64,000 bases of DNA from Flectonema sp. DT1601 (Eukaryota > Euglenozoa > Diplonemea > Diplonemida > Diplonemidae). The stretch lies in NCBI GenBank assembly GCA_964019425.1, contig OZ025784.1:1178001-1242000 (forward strand), given 5' to 3'. Of this stretch, positions 54,226 to 64,000 are shown one piece after another. The position numbers and the translations under genes were made by a program. Position 1 is the stretch's first letter, and every line of letters starts with the position of its first letter. The notes below the pieces were generated by a model, which searched no databases, was not told where the DNA came from, and saw only the letters and a list, made by a program, of their open reading frames with translations.

Positions 54226-54230
54226 ATCAT

Positions 54231-56243
54231 CTAGTAGCTATTTGTACAGGTGGTAGCTGTCGAGTGATCACAACCATCAGTTCCAATGTATTTCTGAGTG
54301 CTGTACTGATCATCTGGTAGAGCTGTGAGAGTCCCCTTTTCTCTAGCGTAGTCAACGAATCCCTGAGCATACTCAGTAAAGGTATCTTCGAATGTTAACG
54401 TACCAAAAGTTAAGTATCCATCCTTACCACCAGCGATGTAGTTGTTAGTAACAACACTGTAAGTAGTAGTCGTTGAGATAGCTGTCCAGCTTCCAGTAAG
54501 TCTGCTATTAATCATTGTGTTGAGAATACGAGATCCCTTTGTCTTACTGGCATCAACATTAAAACGAATACCAGCACAGTATGGGTAAGAACCTGTTGAA
54601 CCATCAGCGTTGTCAATGTGATTAGCAACAGCATCTTCTAAAACATTAATAATCTGCTGTCCAGTCATAGCAATAGTCACTAATGTGCTTGCGAATGGTA
54701 GAAGTCGGTAGGCATTCGAAATCGTAAAGTCAGACGGCCCCTGAACATCCAAACGAACACCTCCACCGTTTTGAATAGAAAAGTCAGCAGTCTTAATAAC
54801 ATGCAAGAATGCAGCTGGTACCAAATTAGAAATATCACCTCCTCTTCTAAATGTGCTTGAGGAAGATCCCTTACAGGCATCTAAACTACTCTTACCCTGA
54901 CCAGGAAACCTCTCAAGACAGAGTGTTGTTGGAACAGTCGCGATTACTTCCTGTTGAAGTGTGACGACGCTTTCATCAAACACGGTTAGTATAGCCTTAG
55001 CGACAGAGTTATCAGCTGTTACCTTAGCAGTTGGAATAGCATTCAATACCTTAGCAGTATCTACATCACTAAGTGTTCTTGTTGTAGCTTCATTGAATGC
55101 ATAAGTCAGGCTACCATCAACAGGGAAGATTGGAGCACCAGAACACTCCAAAACGTCTCCATTCTTATCAAAGTTGATGGACAGTTCTCCGACAGCTGCT
55201 GCGTACTGCCAGGCTTGAACAATACAAACCATCTTTCCATCCGCATCCACGACCTTTGTCGGGTAATCCCCAGCAGGTGAAAATCCCAACCTCGACATGT
55301 CTGAAGCTGTTCCGAGAAGAGCGTGGGTATCCGCACCAACAACAATATCAACTCCTCGAAGCTTCTTAACCATCTCCTGCTCAAGAGTGTATCCGTAGTG
55401 AGACATTATTATAATCTTCGTGATGTTCATTCCCTTCAAGACATTAATTGTGTTCTGTGCGGTCTCCGTCTCATCAGCAAAAGTGGTACCGGCATCTGGA
55501 GAAGAGCTGTCCTTTGTCTTACGAGCGATATCAATTCCGATGATTGCGACCTTGAACTCGTTGTTTGGACCAAAAGTCTTGATAGTGTACGGCTGAATGT
55601 ATCCTCGTAACTTAGAAGAAGGACCAGGGAAGATGTTTGCTCCCAGAACTGGTGTTCTACACTTACCAGTGACTAACTCATCCAAGAAGTTAGCTAGAGT
55701 GCTGTCACCATGATCAAACTCATGGTTTCCAAGAGTAAAAGCATCGAAGCAGATTTCATTCATAAGTTGAGCATCTGCCTTTCCGTTGTGAAGAGTGTAG
55801 TACAGAGTTCCGGTAATCGCATCTCCCGCATGAAGCTTTAAGACGTTGTTCGCACCAGCAGTCTTCTCTTTGAAGATAGTTGTCAGTTTTGGGAATCCAC
55901 CGTACTTGGTACTGACAGATGTAATTGCGGTATTGCTCTCATCAAGGATCCCGAGATTCAATCCACTGACATCGATGTCTAAACTCTTTGAAGACAAGTG
56001 AGAATGATGATCATTAATATGAAGAATCTTAAGAGTGGTTGCCTGTTCATCTGGGTTACTTGGTGTAGTAACAACTGGAACAGGAACAGGAACATTGATA
56101 TTTATGACATCATTGCTGCCATTCGTTGTGCACCCTGCAAGGTATCCAAACCCAAACCCAAAGCCGAACAAAACAATTCCAACAGTAGGTATAATGACAA
56201 TCGTACAGGTTGACATTCTGTATGGATCGTCAGGATTGGTCAT
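54231..56243 (-). CDS. Membrane-anchored 5'-nucleotidase, copy 2 (short cytosolic tail)
   Basis: 670 aa. The ectodomain is the same as in copy 1 apart from isolated residues (SRLTGSW for SRLAGSW, STATTC for STTTTC). The N-terminus differs: the acidic tail is missing (MTNPDDPYRMSTCT) and the membrane helix is rewritten (IVIIPTVGIVLFGFGFGFGYLAGC). Catalytic motifs are intact. Confidence 0.95.
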   Translation of the reverse strand: MTNPDDPYRMSTCTIVIIPTVGIVLFGFGFGFGYLAGCTTNGSNDVININVPVPVPVVTTPSNPDEQATTLKILHINDHHSHLSSKSLDIDVSGLNLGILDESNTAITSVSTKYGGFPKLTTIFKEKTAGANNVLKLHAGDAITGTLYYTLHNGKADAQLMNEICFDAFTLGNHEFDHGDSTLANFLDELVTGKCRTPVLGANIFPGPSSKLRGYIQPYTIKTFGPNNEFKVAIIGIDIARKTKDSSSPDAGTTFADETETAQNTINVLKGMNITKIIIMSHYGYTLEQEMVKKLRGVDIVVGADTHALLGTASDMSRLGFSPAGDYPTKVVDADGKMVCIVQAWQYAAAVGELSINFDKNGDVLECSGAPIFPVDGSLTYAFNEATTRTLSDVDTAKVLNAIPTAKVTADNSVAKAILTVFDESVVTLQQEVIATVPTTLCLERFPGQGKSSLDACKGSSSSTFRRGGDISNLVPAAFLHVIKTADFSIQNGGGVRLDVQGPSDFTISNAYRLLPFASTLVTIAMTGQQIINVLEDAVANHIDNADGSTGSYPYCAGIRFNVDASKTKGSRILNTMINSRLTGSWTAISTTTTYSVVTNNYIAGGKDGYLTFGTLTFEDTFTEYAQGFVDYAREKGTLTALPDDQYSTQKYIGTDGCDHSTATTCTNSY

Positions 56244-56366
56244 TATTTACTTGTTATTAATAAAACTGGACATAAAAAAAGGGTTAAAAGTTTTGTTCAA
56301 ACATAGCAACCTAAACTCATCGTAATTACTAATAAGAATTGAAGAACAGGAAGACCAAAAAAGGAA

Positions 56367-56636
56367 ACAGATTCTCAGAAGCGCGGGTAAATTTTGTACA
56401 TCAATTACTGGATTTGTGCGTCCAGTCAGGTAGTTATAGGTAGGTCAATTTACTGTTTCAATCATCGACCTGAAGAGTTGGCGAGAAAACCAGAGAAGCA
56501 GATGTCTTACAAGAAACAGAGAGAGAACAATTCCGGATGACTTCAAAGAAAACATCTCGAGATGTGTAAGTACGCCGAGACTATCGGTAGTGCAGGACGT
56601 GACTCTAGGACATCCCTGTGGGAAGGAAGATGCGAA
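56367..56636. repeat. 296/333-bp repeat family, block D (single short unit)
   Basis: One short-type unit upstream of nucleotidase copy 2, with the conserved left flank and the right flank CACAAACACTCAC that continues for about 80 bp before diverging. Confidence 0.95.
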
Positions 56637-56724
56637 TTCACAAACACTCACAAAACTGTACACCTCATCGACCCTTCCTGTAAAACTAAAGTAATATAAT
56701 ATCAGAAACACAATAAGAATATAA

Positions 56725-57576
56725 TGTAATCTTGGAAGTGTTACATAAATGAAACCAGAAGTTAAAATGTTTACTGGTGCAATTTGGTGTGGGTGAGAGT
56801 AACGTTACGTTGTTTAATGAATGATTTGATTGGTGTGATAGGGTTCAATCAGTAATCTGAAGTATCCTAAGAAAGGAACACTCAGAGATTGCCAACTGAA
56901 ATCGCACTACCTTTTTTCACAGATAGGCGGTAAAAAAGAGATTTTGCAAGAATAAACAAAAAAAAAAAAGTAAACGGAAACACAACGAGACGATATTTGT
57001 TGCGTTGCTTTGATTAAAAAAAAAAAATTACTAAAAAAAATTCCCCAATATCGGACGTCAAGAAGACGTCAAGAAGGTCAATTGTTACTGCATTATTACG
57101 TGTTGTAGAAAAAGTAGTTTCCACAACAAAAGTAAAAGACAGTAAAGAAAAAAAATAAAATAAGAGAGGAAAGGAAGTCTAAATCACCATCCCAAAGAGG
57201 GGCGGGTAAATTGAAACAAAATAAAAAAAAAACATAAAAAGTTCCCCAGTGCGCAACACCACACGATGTGTTAATAAGGGGGCTGTGAGCGTGCAACACG
57301 TCTTAAACAGAAAACATAAAGTTCCCATGCTGTAAAAAAAACAACAAAACAAAAAAGAAAAAAGAGGGATAAAAAATAAACGCCATAAAGAATCTGTGAC
57401 TAGAATGTGGTGCTTGAGAATAAGTTGAAAAGAAACATAAAATATAAACAACCATTCTCGGTGCATCCTATGTTTATCTGGGGTCACTACAGAACGTAAT
57501 TTTTTTTTTTTTTCCCCTCTTTCTTAGATGACAGTTCACAGGTAACTAATTATTTCGAGTAAAAATCTTAACTCGT
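56725..57576. other. Diverged 3' flank of nucleotidase copy 3, no gene
   Basis: Alignable in pieces with the flanks of copies 1 and 2 (the CAACAC...TGTGTTAATA block, AATAAGTTGAAAAGAAACAT), but with many substitutions and indels and no minisatellite. No gene seen. Confidence 0.7.
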
Positions 57577-59646
57577 CTAGTAGCTATTTGTACAGGTGGT
57601 AGCTGTCGAGTGATCACAACCATCAGTTCCAATGTATTTCTGAGTGCTGTACTGATCATCTGGTAGAGCTGTGAGAGTCCCCTTTTCTCTAGCGTAGTCA
57701 ACGAATCCCTGAGCATACTCAGTAAAGGTATCTTCGAATGTTAACGTACCAAAAGTTAAGTATCCATCCTTACCACCAGCGATGTAGTTGTTAGTAACAA
57801 CACTGTAAGTAGTAGTCGTTGAGATAGCTGTCCAGCTTCCAGCAAGTCTGCTATTAATCATTGTGTTGAGAATACGAGATCCCTTTGTCTTACTGGCATC
57901 AACATTAAAACGAATACCAGCACAGTATGGGTAAGAACCTGTTGAACCATCAGCGTTGTCAATGTGATTAGCAACAGCATCTTCTAAAACATTAATAATC
58001 TGCTGTCCAGTCATAGCAATAGTCACTAATGTGCTTGCGAATGGTAGAAGTCGGTAGGCATTCGAAATCGTAAAGTCAGACGGCCCCTGAACATCCAAAC
58101 GAACACCTCCACCGTTTTGAATAGAAAAGTCAGCAGTCTTAATAACATGCAAGAATGCAGCTGGTACCAAATTAGAAATATCACCTCCTCTTCTAAATGT
58201 GCTTGAGGAAGATCCCTTACAGGCATCTAAACTACTCTTACCCTGACCAGGAAACCTCTCAAGACAGAGTGTTGTTGGAACAGTCGCGATTACTTCCTGT
58301 TGAAGTGTGACGACGCTTTCATCAAACACGGTTAGTATAGCCTTAGCGACAGAGTTATCAGCTGTTACCTTAGCAGTTGGAATAGCATTCAATACCTTAG
58401 CAGTATCCACATCACTAAGTGTTCTTGTTGTAGCTTCATTGAATGCATAAGTCAGGCTACCATCAACAGGGAAGATTGGAGCACCAGAACATTCCAAAAC
58501 GTCTCCATTCTTATCAAAGTTGATGGACAGTTCTCCGACAGCTGCTGCGTACTGCCAGGCTTGAACAATACAAACCATCTTTCCATCCGCATCTACGACC
58601 TTTGTCGGGTAATCCCCAGCAGGTGAAAATCCCAATCTCGACATGTCTGAAGCTGTTCCTAGAAGAGCGTGGGTATCCGCACCAACAACAATATCAACTC
58701 CTCGAAGCTTCTTAACCATCTCCTGCTCAAGAGTGTATCCGTAGTGAGACATTATTATAATCTTCGTGATGTTCATTCCCTTCAAGACATTAATTGTGTT
58801 CTGTGCGGTCTCCGTCTCATCAGCAAAAGTGGTACCGGCATCTGGAGAAGAGCTGTCCTTTGTCTTACGAGCGATATCAATTCCGATGATTGCGACCTTG
58901 AACTCGTTGTTTGGACCAAAAGTCTTGATAGTGTACGGCTGAATGTATCCTCGTAACTTAGAAGAAGGACCAGGGAAGATGTTTGCTCCCAGAACTGGTG
59001 TTCTACACTTACCAGTGACTAACTCATCCAAGAAGTTAGCTAGAGTGCTGTCACCATGATCAAACTCATGGTTTCCAAGAGTAAAAGCATCGAAGCAGAT
59101 TTCATTCATAAGTTGAGCATCTGCCTTTCCGTTGTGAAGAGTGTAGTACAGAGTTCCGGTAATCGCATCTCCCGCATGAAGCTTTAAGACGTTGTTCGCA
59201 CCAGCAGTCTTCTCTTTGAAGATAGTTGTCAGTTTTGGGAATCCACCGTACTTGGTACTGACAGATGTAATTGCGGTATTGCTCTCATCAAGGATCCCGA
59301 GATTCAATCCACTGACATCGATGTCTAAACTCTTTGAAGACAAGTGAGAATGATGATCATTAATATGAAGAATCTTAAGAGTGGTTGCCTGTTCATCTGG
59401 GTTACTTGGTGTAGTAACAACTGGAACAGGAACAGGAACATTGATATTTATGACATCATTGCTGTCATTCGCTGTGTACCCTGCAAGGTATCCAAACCCA
59501 AACCCAGAGAAGAACAAAACGATTCCAACAATAAGTAAAATGGAAATCGTACAGGTTGACATTCCCGAACTTGTTTTTTCAACAGGCGTCTCTTCAGGTA
59601 CCTCAACCGTCTGGTCAGGGCTGTCCGGAGCGTCAGGATTGGTCAT
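57577..59646 (-). CDS. Membrane-anchored 5'-nucleotidase, copy 3
   Basis: 689 aa, same tail type as copy 1 (TVEVPEETPVEKTSSG) with a different helix (ILLIVGIVLFFSGFGFGYLAGY) and an NDS for NGS change after it. The ectodomain is essentially identical to copies 1 and 2, including at silent sites, apart from scattered bases. Catalytic motifs intact. Confidence 0.95.
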   Translation of the reverse strand: MTNPDAPDSPDQTVEVPEETPVEKTSSGMSTCTISILLIVGIVLFFSGFGFGYLAGYTANDSNDVININVPVPVPVVTTPSNPDEQATTLKILHINDHHSHLSSKSLDIDVSGLNLGILDESNTAITSVSTKYGGFPKLTTIFKEKTAGANNVLKLHAGDAITGTLYYTLHNGKADAQLMNEICFDAFTLGNHEFDHGDSTLANFLDELVTGKCRTPVLGANIFPGPSSKLRGYIQPYTIKTFGPNNEFKVAIIGIDIARKTKDSSSPDAGTTFADETETAQNTINVLKGMNITKIIIMSHYGYTLEQEMVKKLRGVDIVVGADTHALLGTASDMSRLGFSPAGDYPTKVVDADGKMVCIVQAWQYAAAVGELSINFDKNGDVLECSGAPIFPVDGSLTYAFNEATTRTLSDVDTAKVLNAIPTAKVTADNSVAKAILTVFDESVVTLQQEVIATVPTTLCLERFPGQGKSSLDACKGSSSSTFRRGGDISNLVPAAFLHVIKTADFSIQNGGGVRLDVQGPSDFTISNAYRLLPFASTLVTIAMTGQQIINVLEDAVANHIDNADGSTGSYPYCAGIRFNVDASKTKGSRILNTMINSRLAGSWTAISTTTTYSVVTNNYIAGGKDGYLTFGTLTFEDTFTEYAQGFVDYAREKGTLTALPDDQYSTQKYIGTDGCDHSTATTCTNSY

Positions 59647-59769
59647 TATTTACTTGTTATTAATAAAACTGGACATAAAAAAAGGGTTAAAAGTTTTGTT
59701 CAAACATAGCAACCTAAACTCATCGTAATTACTAATAAGAATTGAAGAACAGGAAGACCAAAAAAGGAA

Positions 59770-60698
59770 ACAGATTCTCAGAAGCGCGGGTAAATTTTGT
59801 ACATCAATTACTGGATTTGTGCGTCCAGTCAGGTAGTTATAGGTAGGTCAATTTACTGTTTTAATCATCGAAGAGTTGGTGAGAAAACCAGAGAAGCAGA
59901 TGTCTTACAAGAAACAGAGAGAGAACAATTCCGGATGACTTCAAAGAAAACATCTCGAGATGTGTAAGTACGCCGAGACTATCGGTAGTGCAGGACGTGA
60001 CTCTAGGACATCCCTGCGGGAAGGAAGATGCGAATTCATAAAAACACAACAAACAAGATGACAGATTCTCAGAAGCGCGGGTAAATTTTGTACATCAATT
60101 ACTGGATTTGTGCGTCCAGTCAGGTAGTTATAGGTAGGTCAATTTACTGTTTTAATCATCGACCTGAAGAGTTGCTAACAAGACTAACGAAGCAGCAGTA
60201 CGATAGATGGATGGGGAAGTCTTCACAAGAACTGACCAGAAGAGACAGACAGAGAGAACAATTCCGGATGACTTCAAAGAAAACATCTCGAGATGTGTAA
60301 GTACGCCGAGACTATCGGTAGTGCAGGACGTGACTCTAGGACATCCCTGTGGGAAGGGAGATGCGAATTCATAAAAACACAACAAACAAGATGACAGATT
60401 CTCAGAAGCGCGGGTAAATTTTGTACATCAATTACTGGATTTGTGCGTCCAGTCAGGTAGTTATAGGTAGGTCAATTTACTGTTTTAATCATCGACCTGA
60501 AGAGTTGCTAACAAGACTAACGAAGCAGCAGTACGATAGATGGATGGGGAAGTCTTCACAAGAACTGACCAGAAGAGACAGACAGAGAGAACAATTCCGA
60601 ATGACTTCAAAGAAAACATCTCGAGATGTGTAAGTACGCCGAGACTATCGGTAGTGCAGGACGTGACTCTAGGACATCCCTGTGGGAAGGGAGATGAG
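59770..60698. repeat. 296/333-bp repeat family, block E
   Basis: Three units: short (lacking the five bases ACCTG after AATCATCG), long, long; ends GGGAGATGAGAATTGATAACC, unlike the other blocks. This is the right edge of the nucleotidase cluster. Confidence 0.93.
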
Positions 60699-61405
60699 AA
60701 TTGATAACCATTACATCATCGTAGATGTAGTTTACACGACTTGTCGTCAATACTGAATTCACTACATGTGATCACAGACCTGCTTATGAACAAAATGATA
60801 TTTATAAAATAATTATTACAATAAATTACTTCTACGAAACCACGTGGGGTATTCGGGACAAATGCACAGAACGTGTTTTAAATGAGTGCAACAGGCGGGT
60901 TAATAAACAAGAGTAACAAACGACAACTAAAATTAATATAATATTTCCCTTTAAGAGAAGAAAATGGGAAAAAAAAAAAAAGGGAAAAAAAAACGAACTC
61001 GGGGAGGAGACGTAACTCAGCAAAGAGAAAATAAAAACTACATCACAAAGAGACCGATCTGGTTTACCCAGCCTAAGTACACACGCTGTTCTTAATCACT
61101 ACCAATGCGATCTGAACTCTGTTATATTATTAAAGTAAAATTAAGAATCAAAAGACAGGCAAAAAACAGAATAAGGAGTTTCTTAAAAACAACAAGGCCG
61201 TGTCTTCACATTTTTTTTTTTCACACAAAAAAAAAAAAAAAAAAAAAAAAAGACTACCTGCAGGAGTGAGGTGAGAAAACAAGGAGAGGAGTTAAAACTG
61301 TAAAAAAAAAGAAAATGAAAACAACTTTTGCGGGTAACTTACCGATGACAAGGACACTCTTTATTAAGAAGGTCATACATTCATTGAAGCGTTTGGCTTT
61401 TGTTT

Positions 61406-61549
61406 TTTTGCATCGACGAAATCGGAGAAGAAACTATTCAGATTAAGAGCCGTTATTTATTATGTCATGTTATCTATTTCCCTGTGCGCCAGTAAAACTG
61501 ACTGCGATCAACTAAATACAGAAGGCTTATTTGAATGGTTTTTTTTTTA
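61406..61549 (+). repeat. Dispersed repeat, copy 2
   Basis: Reverse-complement match to 31471-31612. Ends in a T run in the same place as copy 1, then diverges, which suggests an insertion boundary. Confidence 0.85.
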
Positions 61550-61576
61550 CCTGCATACTTCGTTTTGTCTTCTCCC

Positions 61577-61612
<36 letters not shown>

Positions 61613-61722
61613 CACAATTTTGTATATCAAATTTCACACTTCATTGTGAAATAAACTTTCGAGGATTTTAACAATTCAACGGGATGGGGGTGATTACAAC
61701 AAAATTATATAATTAAGGGGAC

Positions 61723-61755
<33 letters not shown>

Positions 61756-61845
61756 ACACATGTTAAACTAAGATAATCGATTATATGCGCTTACCCAATC
61801 ACAGGAAGTAAGTTATCACTTCCTCTCAGTTTTTTTCTTTTTGAA

Positions 61846-61870
61846 TGCCAGTTATCACTGATAACTGGCA
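61846..61870. other. 25-bp near-perfect palindrome
   Basis: TGCCAGTTATCA-C-TGATAACTGGCA: 12-bp arms around one base. A smaller hairpin with GGAAGT/ACTTCC arms and the same GTTATC string lies 25-45 bp to the left. Confidence 0.8.
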
Positions 61871-62209
61871 CAGGACTGGGAAAACAATTGATTCTTTTTT
61901 TTTTTTTTTTTTTTTAAATAATGGGGGAAAAATAAATTGATACAAAAAAAAAAAAAAAAAAAAAAAACATAATCCAGAGGAACGGTGCAGAAGGCTAGAA
62001 AATAACAATTTTTTTTTTTTTTTTCCATTAATTATGCAACCCCCTTTATAGTATGCTCAGTACGGCAGACCAAAAGAAAACCAAATAATAATTTTTTTAA
62101 AAAAAAAAAAATTGCTTGTGCGTAACTGGTACAATATCCTAATAAAGGAATAGGTTAGTTACGCTGCCGCAATTCTCTTTCTACCGAACAATGGGCTTGT
62201 AGGTACACA

Positions 62210-62247
<38 letters not shown>

Positions 62248-62362
62248 CCCATTCTCAGTTTTTATAATGTAACCATGCAAAAACAGACTAAACAATTTGG
62301 CTGTACAGCTGCAACATTAAATTCACACATTTTTTTTTTTTCTTTTAACCCTTTAAGCCCTG

Positions 62363-62382
62363 AAGGCCACTATAGTGGCCTT
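62363..62382. repeat. 20-bp perfect palindrome in the transposon terminus
   Basis: AAGGCCACTATAGTGGCCTT equals its reverse complement; it begins 14 bp inside the element and may be a transposase-binding site (inference). Confidence 0.85.
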
Positions 62383-62562
62383 TCGCGTTTTTTTTTTTTT
62401 GACAAAGGGGAAAAATGTACCTTGTGAGTACAAGGGTGGAGCCAGAGCTGCCCAAAAACGACAAATTTTATGTGGGATCGTGCTGCAAAAATCACCAGCT
62501 TTTTCTGAGAAAAAGTTCATTTTTTTTTTTCTGCACTGGGAACAGTCTTAGCCAGGTTGCCC

Positions 62563-63866
62563 ATGACTATCCCATGTTTTCAGCCAAAAATTAAAATCCC
62601 TAAAACTATTTCCATCGAAAATGATTCAGTAGGGTCACCTATCCCAGATTCGGGTGCTCCTGAGTCTTCTTCGAGCGATGAAAAGAGTACAATAGAGCCA
62701 AGCATTTCCCCTCTGAAATGGAGCAAGAAAATCACCAAGGTAAGACGACACACGTTTCGGCGGTCCTTGCAGGACATGTCAGACCTGAAATTGATGAAGG
62801 AACTGCAGAAATTTGAACTTGTGTTCACCCCAAAGGTGATGAGATGATTTCGCACTGCAGCAACAACTAGGCACTCAATCTTAACGTAGCTGAACTCAAA
62901 CTCTCTTTAGGACTCAATATCCTCGTGGGTCTCTGTGATAAACCAAATATCTCAGATTACAGGAACGGTACATCAGACCCAGCGTACACACCCCACTTCG
63001 CTTCCTGAGATCGGTTCCTCTAAATTCGAACCAATCTGTAAAACTTTACACTGTCACCAACCCCGTACCTGCTGACAAGCTCTACAAAATCCACAGCTTT
63101 TGGGAAACAATAGTTCCCAAATGGTCCGAGATCAATAAGGCGGAGGCGCAGGGACGGGTGGAGAAGTTCTCTGCCTCGTACTTTCAGTCCTAGCACAATG
63201 TGCATCACATAAATTCAGGGACAATCCAAAAGAAGTACATGTCTTCAGCACATTGCCTCTCGAGGAGAATTATGAGACAGCCACGTGATGGACTAAAATA
63301 AGGAAATCTATCAAAAAGTGACTATCGACTTACCGGTACAGATCCATCAGTACAACAAACTAATGGGTGGTGTTGACCTCGTAGACGGTATCAGGGGGAA
63401 GGCAAGAAGAACTCTGATGACAAAACGCTGGACCCTGAAAGTCTTTCACTACTTGTTAGAGATTTCTATCTTCAATGGTTTCACCCTCCAAAAGAAGTCT
63501 GAAAAAAGACGTCGGGACATATGCTCAGTTCAAAAAGAGGCTATGTTCTCAACTTATTGATCACGGAACACACCAAACTCACACAAAATGTCACTACCTA
63601 CGAAAATTCGGTATTTTTGGGGACTGCAGTTCACGGATTTGTTCTCAAAAAAAGTAAGGTCATCGATTTCTTGTTCAAAAAGCGAGGTTTTCTTATGCAT
63701 GGATCCCTGCTTCGAACAATATCACGAAAATATTGAGAAGTATTCAGCCCCTGTTTGCAACAACCATACCTTTGCTACACACAATCATATCCCACCGAAA
63801 AACATGAAACGGAAGCACTCTACTCCTACAACATTGCCAAAATCAAAGCGAACCCAGGGGTCCTAA
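62563..63866 (+). pseudogene. Decayed piggyBac transposase
   Basis: The N-terminal open part begins at ATG 62563 and runs to a stop at about 62,845. The middle (about 62,850-63,315) keeps pieces recognisable in shifting frames, such as NILVGLCDKPNISDYRNGTS and a degraded F-x2-I-x2-LH motif, but is interrupted by stops and is far too short for a full DDD core. The strongest match is 63318-63500 with QIHQYNKLMGGVDLVD, the piggyBac YNxxMGGVDLxD signature that precedes the last catalytic region. A C-terminal part rich in Cys/His and Lys ends at 63866. Full transposases of the family are near 550-600 aa; this remnant covers perhaps 350 codons. Confidence 0.85.
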
Positions 63867-64000
63867 GTAACAGTGTTTTTTTAGGCTGTTGTTGCATTTT
63901 CTCAAGTTATTTTGGCCCCCTTGCGGGCTGACCTCAGTTTTTTTTCAATGCGCGGGGGGGTGTCTTTCACCCTGTAATTTTTTTGTATTTTTCCCCACAC

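Larger units (their letters stand above)
47815..59770. repeat. Segmental tandem duplication of a nucleotidase cassette (three copies)
   Basis: A cassette of repeat block, 3' flank and gene is present at about 47,815-51,984 and again at 52,328-56,366, shifted by 4,513 bp (4,433 bp past the minisatellite, which lost five 16-bp units). A third, shorter cassette covers about 56,367-59,770. Cassettes 1 and 2 are almost identical throughout. Cassette 3 is almost identical in the gene and 5' flank but clearly diverged in the 3' flank (about 56,725-57,576). Confidence 0.9.
60699..62344. other. AT-rich region without host genes
   Basis: Holds many A/T runs, the inverted dispersed repeat copy at 61406-61549 and a 25-bp palindrome at 61846-61870. 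No gene recognised. Confidence 0.65.
62345..64000 (+). mobile_element. piggyBac-family DNA transposon, left end and body (right end outside window)
   Basis: TTAA target site at 62345-62348 is followed by a terminus starting CCCTTTAAGCCCTGAAGG, the form usual for piggyBac-like elements. Inside lies a 20-bp palindrome (62363-62382). A plus-strand transposase remnant follows. No second CCC/GGG-TTAA terminus is visible before 64000. Confidence 0.82.

Noticed and set aside
43390-60698. The 296/333-bp blocks as a CRISPR-like array or tRNA-derived SINE
   Set aside because: Units are contiguous, with no short repeat/unique spacer pattern. No clear A and B box promoter was found and there are no A tails or target-site duplications.

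Overview
The window is nuclear DNA of a eukaryote, most likely a unicellular one. It has GT-AG introns of about 67-214 bp, standard stop codons, eukaryotic domain families (CUB, LRR plus dual-specificity phosphatase, CaMKK-type kinase, cytosolic sulfotransferase, ankyrin, GCC/EGF-like multi-pass receptor, piggyBac) and very many poly(A)/poly(T) tracts between genes. I cannot name the lineage. All twelve host loci are read from the minus strand; the only plus-strand coding remnant is a decayed piggyBac transposase at the right edge.

Layout. 1-18.8 kb: a head-to-tail array of six complete genes and one partial gene for a secreted CUB plus cysteine-module protein. The 1,523-bp spacers are almost identical, and the copies differ by whole 49-residue modules (6, 7, 9, 6, 6, 7). 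19.3-26.7 kb: a sulfotransferase, a small membrane protein, a 911-aa conserved-looking protein with a duplicated, decayed 3' end beside it, and a 296-aa unknown. 26.7-29.7 kb: homopolymer-rich DNA without a gene. 29.7-34.8 kb: two paralogues, an LRR-phosphatase with five exons and a CaMKK-like kinase-LRR-phosphatase fusion with two exons. They share one intron position. 35.0-37.1 kb: a ubiquitin-like/ankyrin protein and a Ser-rich unknown. 37.2-46.6 kb: best read as one three-exon gene for a receptor-like protein of about 2,661 aa. Its 1.3-kb first intron holds tandem repeats of a family that also lies upstream of the next four genes. 46.8-47.7 kb: a P-loop-like unknown. 47.8-60.7 kb: three tandem copies of a membrane-anchored 5'-nucleotidase cassette separated by blocks of the 296/333-bp repeat, with a 16-bp minisatellite just behind the stop codon in two copies. 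60.7-64 kb: AT-rich DNA, then a piggyBac element with a TTAA target site and a decayed transposase, running off the window.

How it fits together. The nucleotidases, the large receptor and the CUB proteins are cell-surface or secreted products; the kinase/phosphatase pair and the ankyrin protein look like intracellular signalling. The CUB genes use many C- or G-ending codons and are multi-copy, which suggests high expression (inference). The one-strand layout, with a CAG acceptor-like triplet a few bases before several start codons, raises the possibility of directional transcription with trans-splicing or 5'-UTR introns (inference). Best candidates for something undescribed are the kinase-LRR-phosphatase fusion, the CUB/cysteine-module array, and the 296/333-bp repeat family tied to the nucleotidase cassettes.
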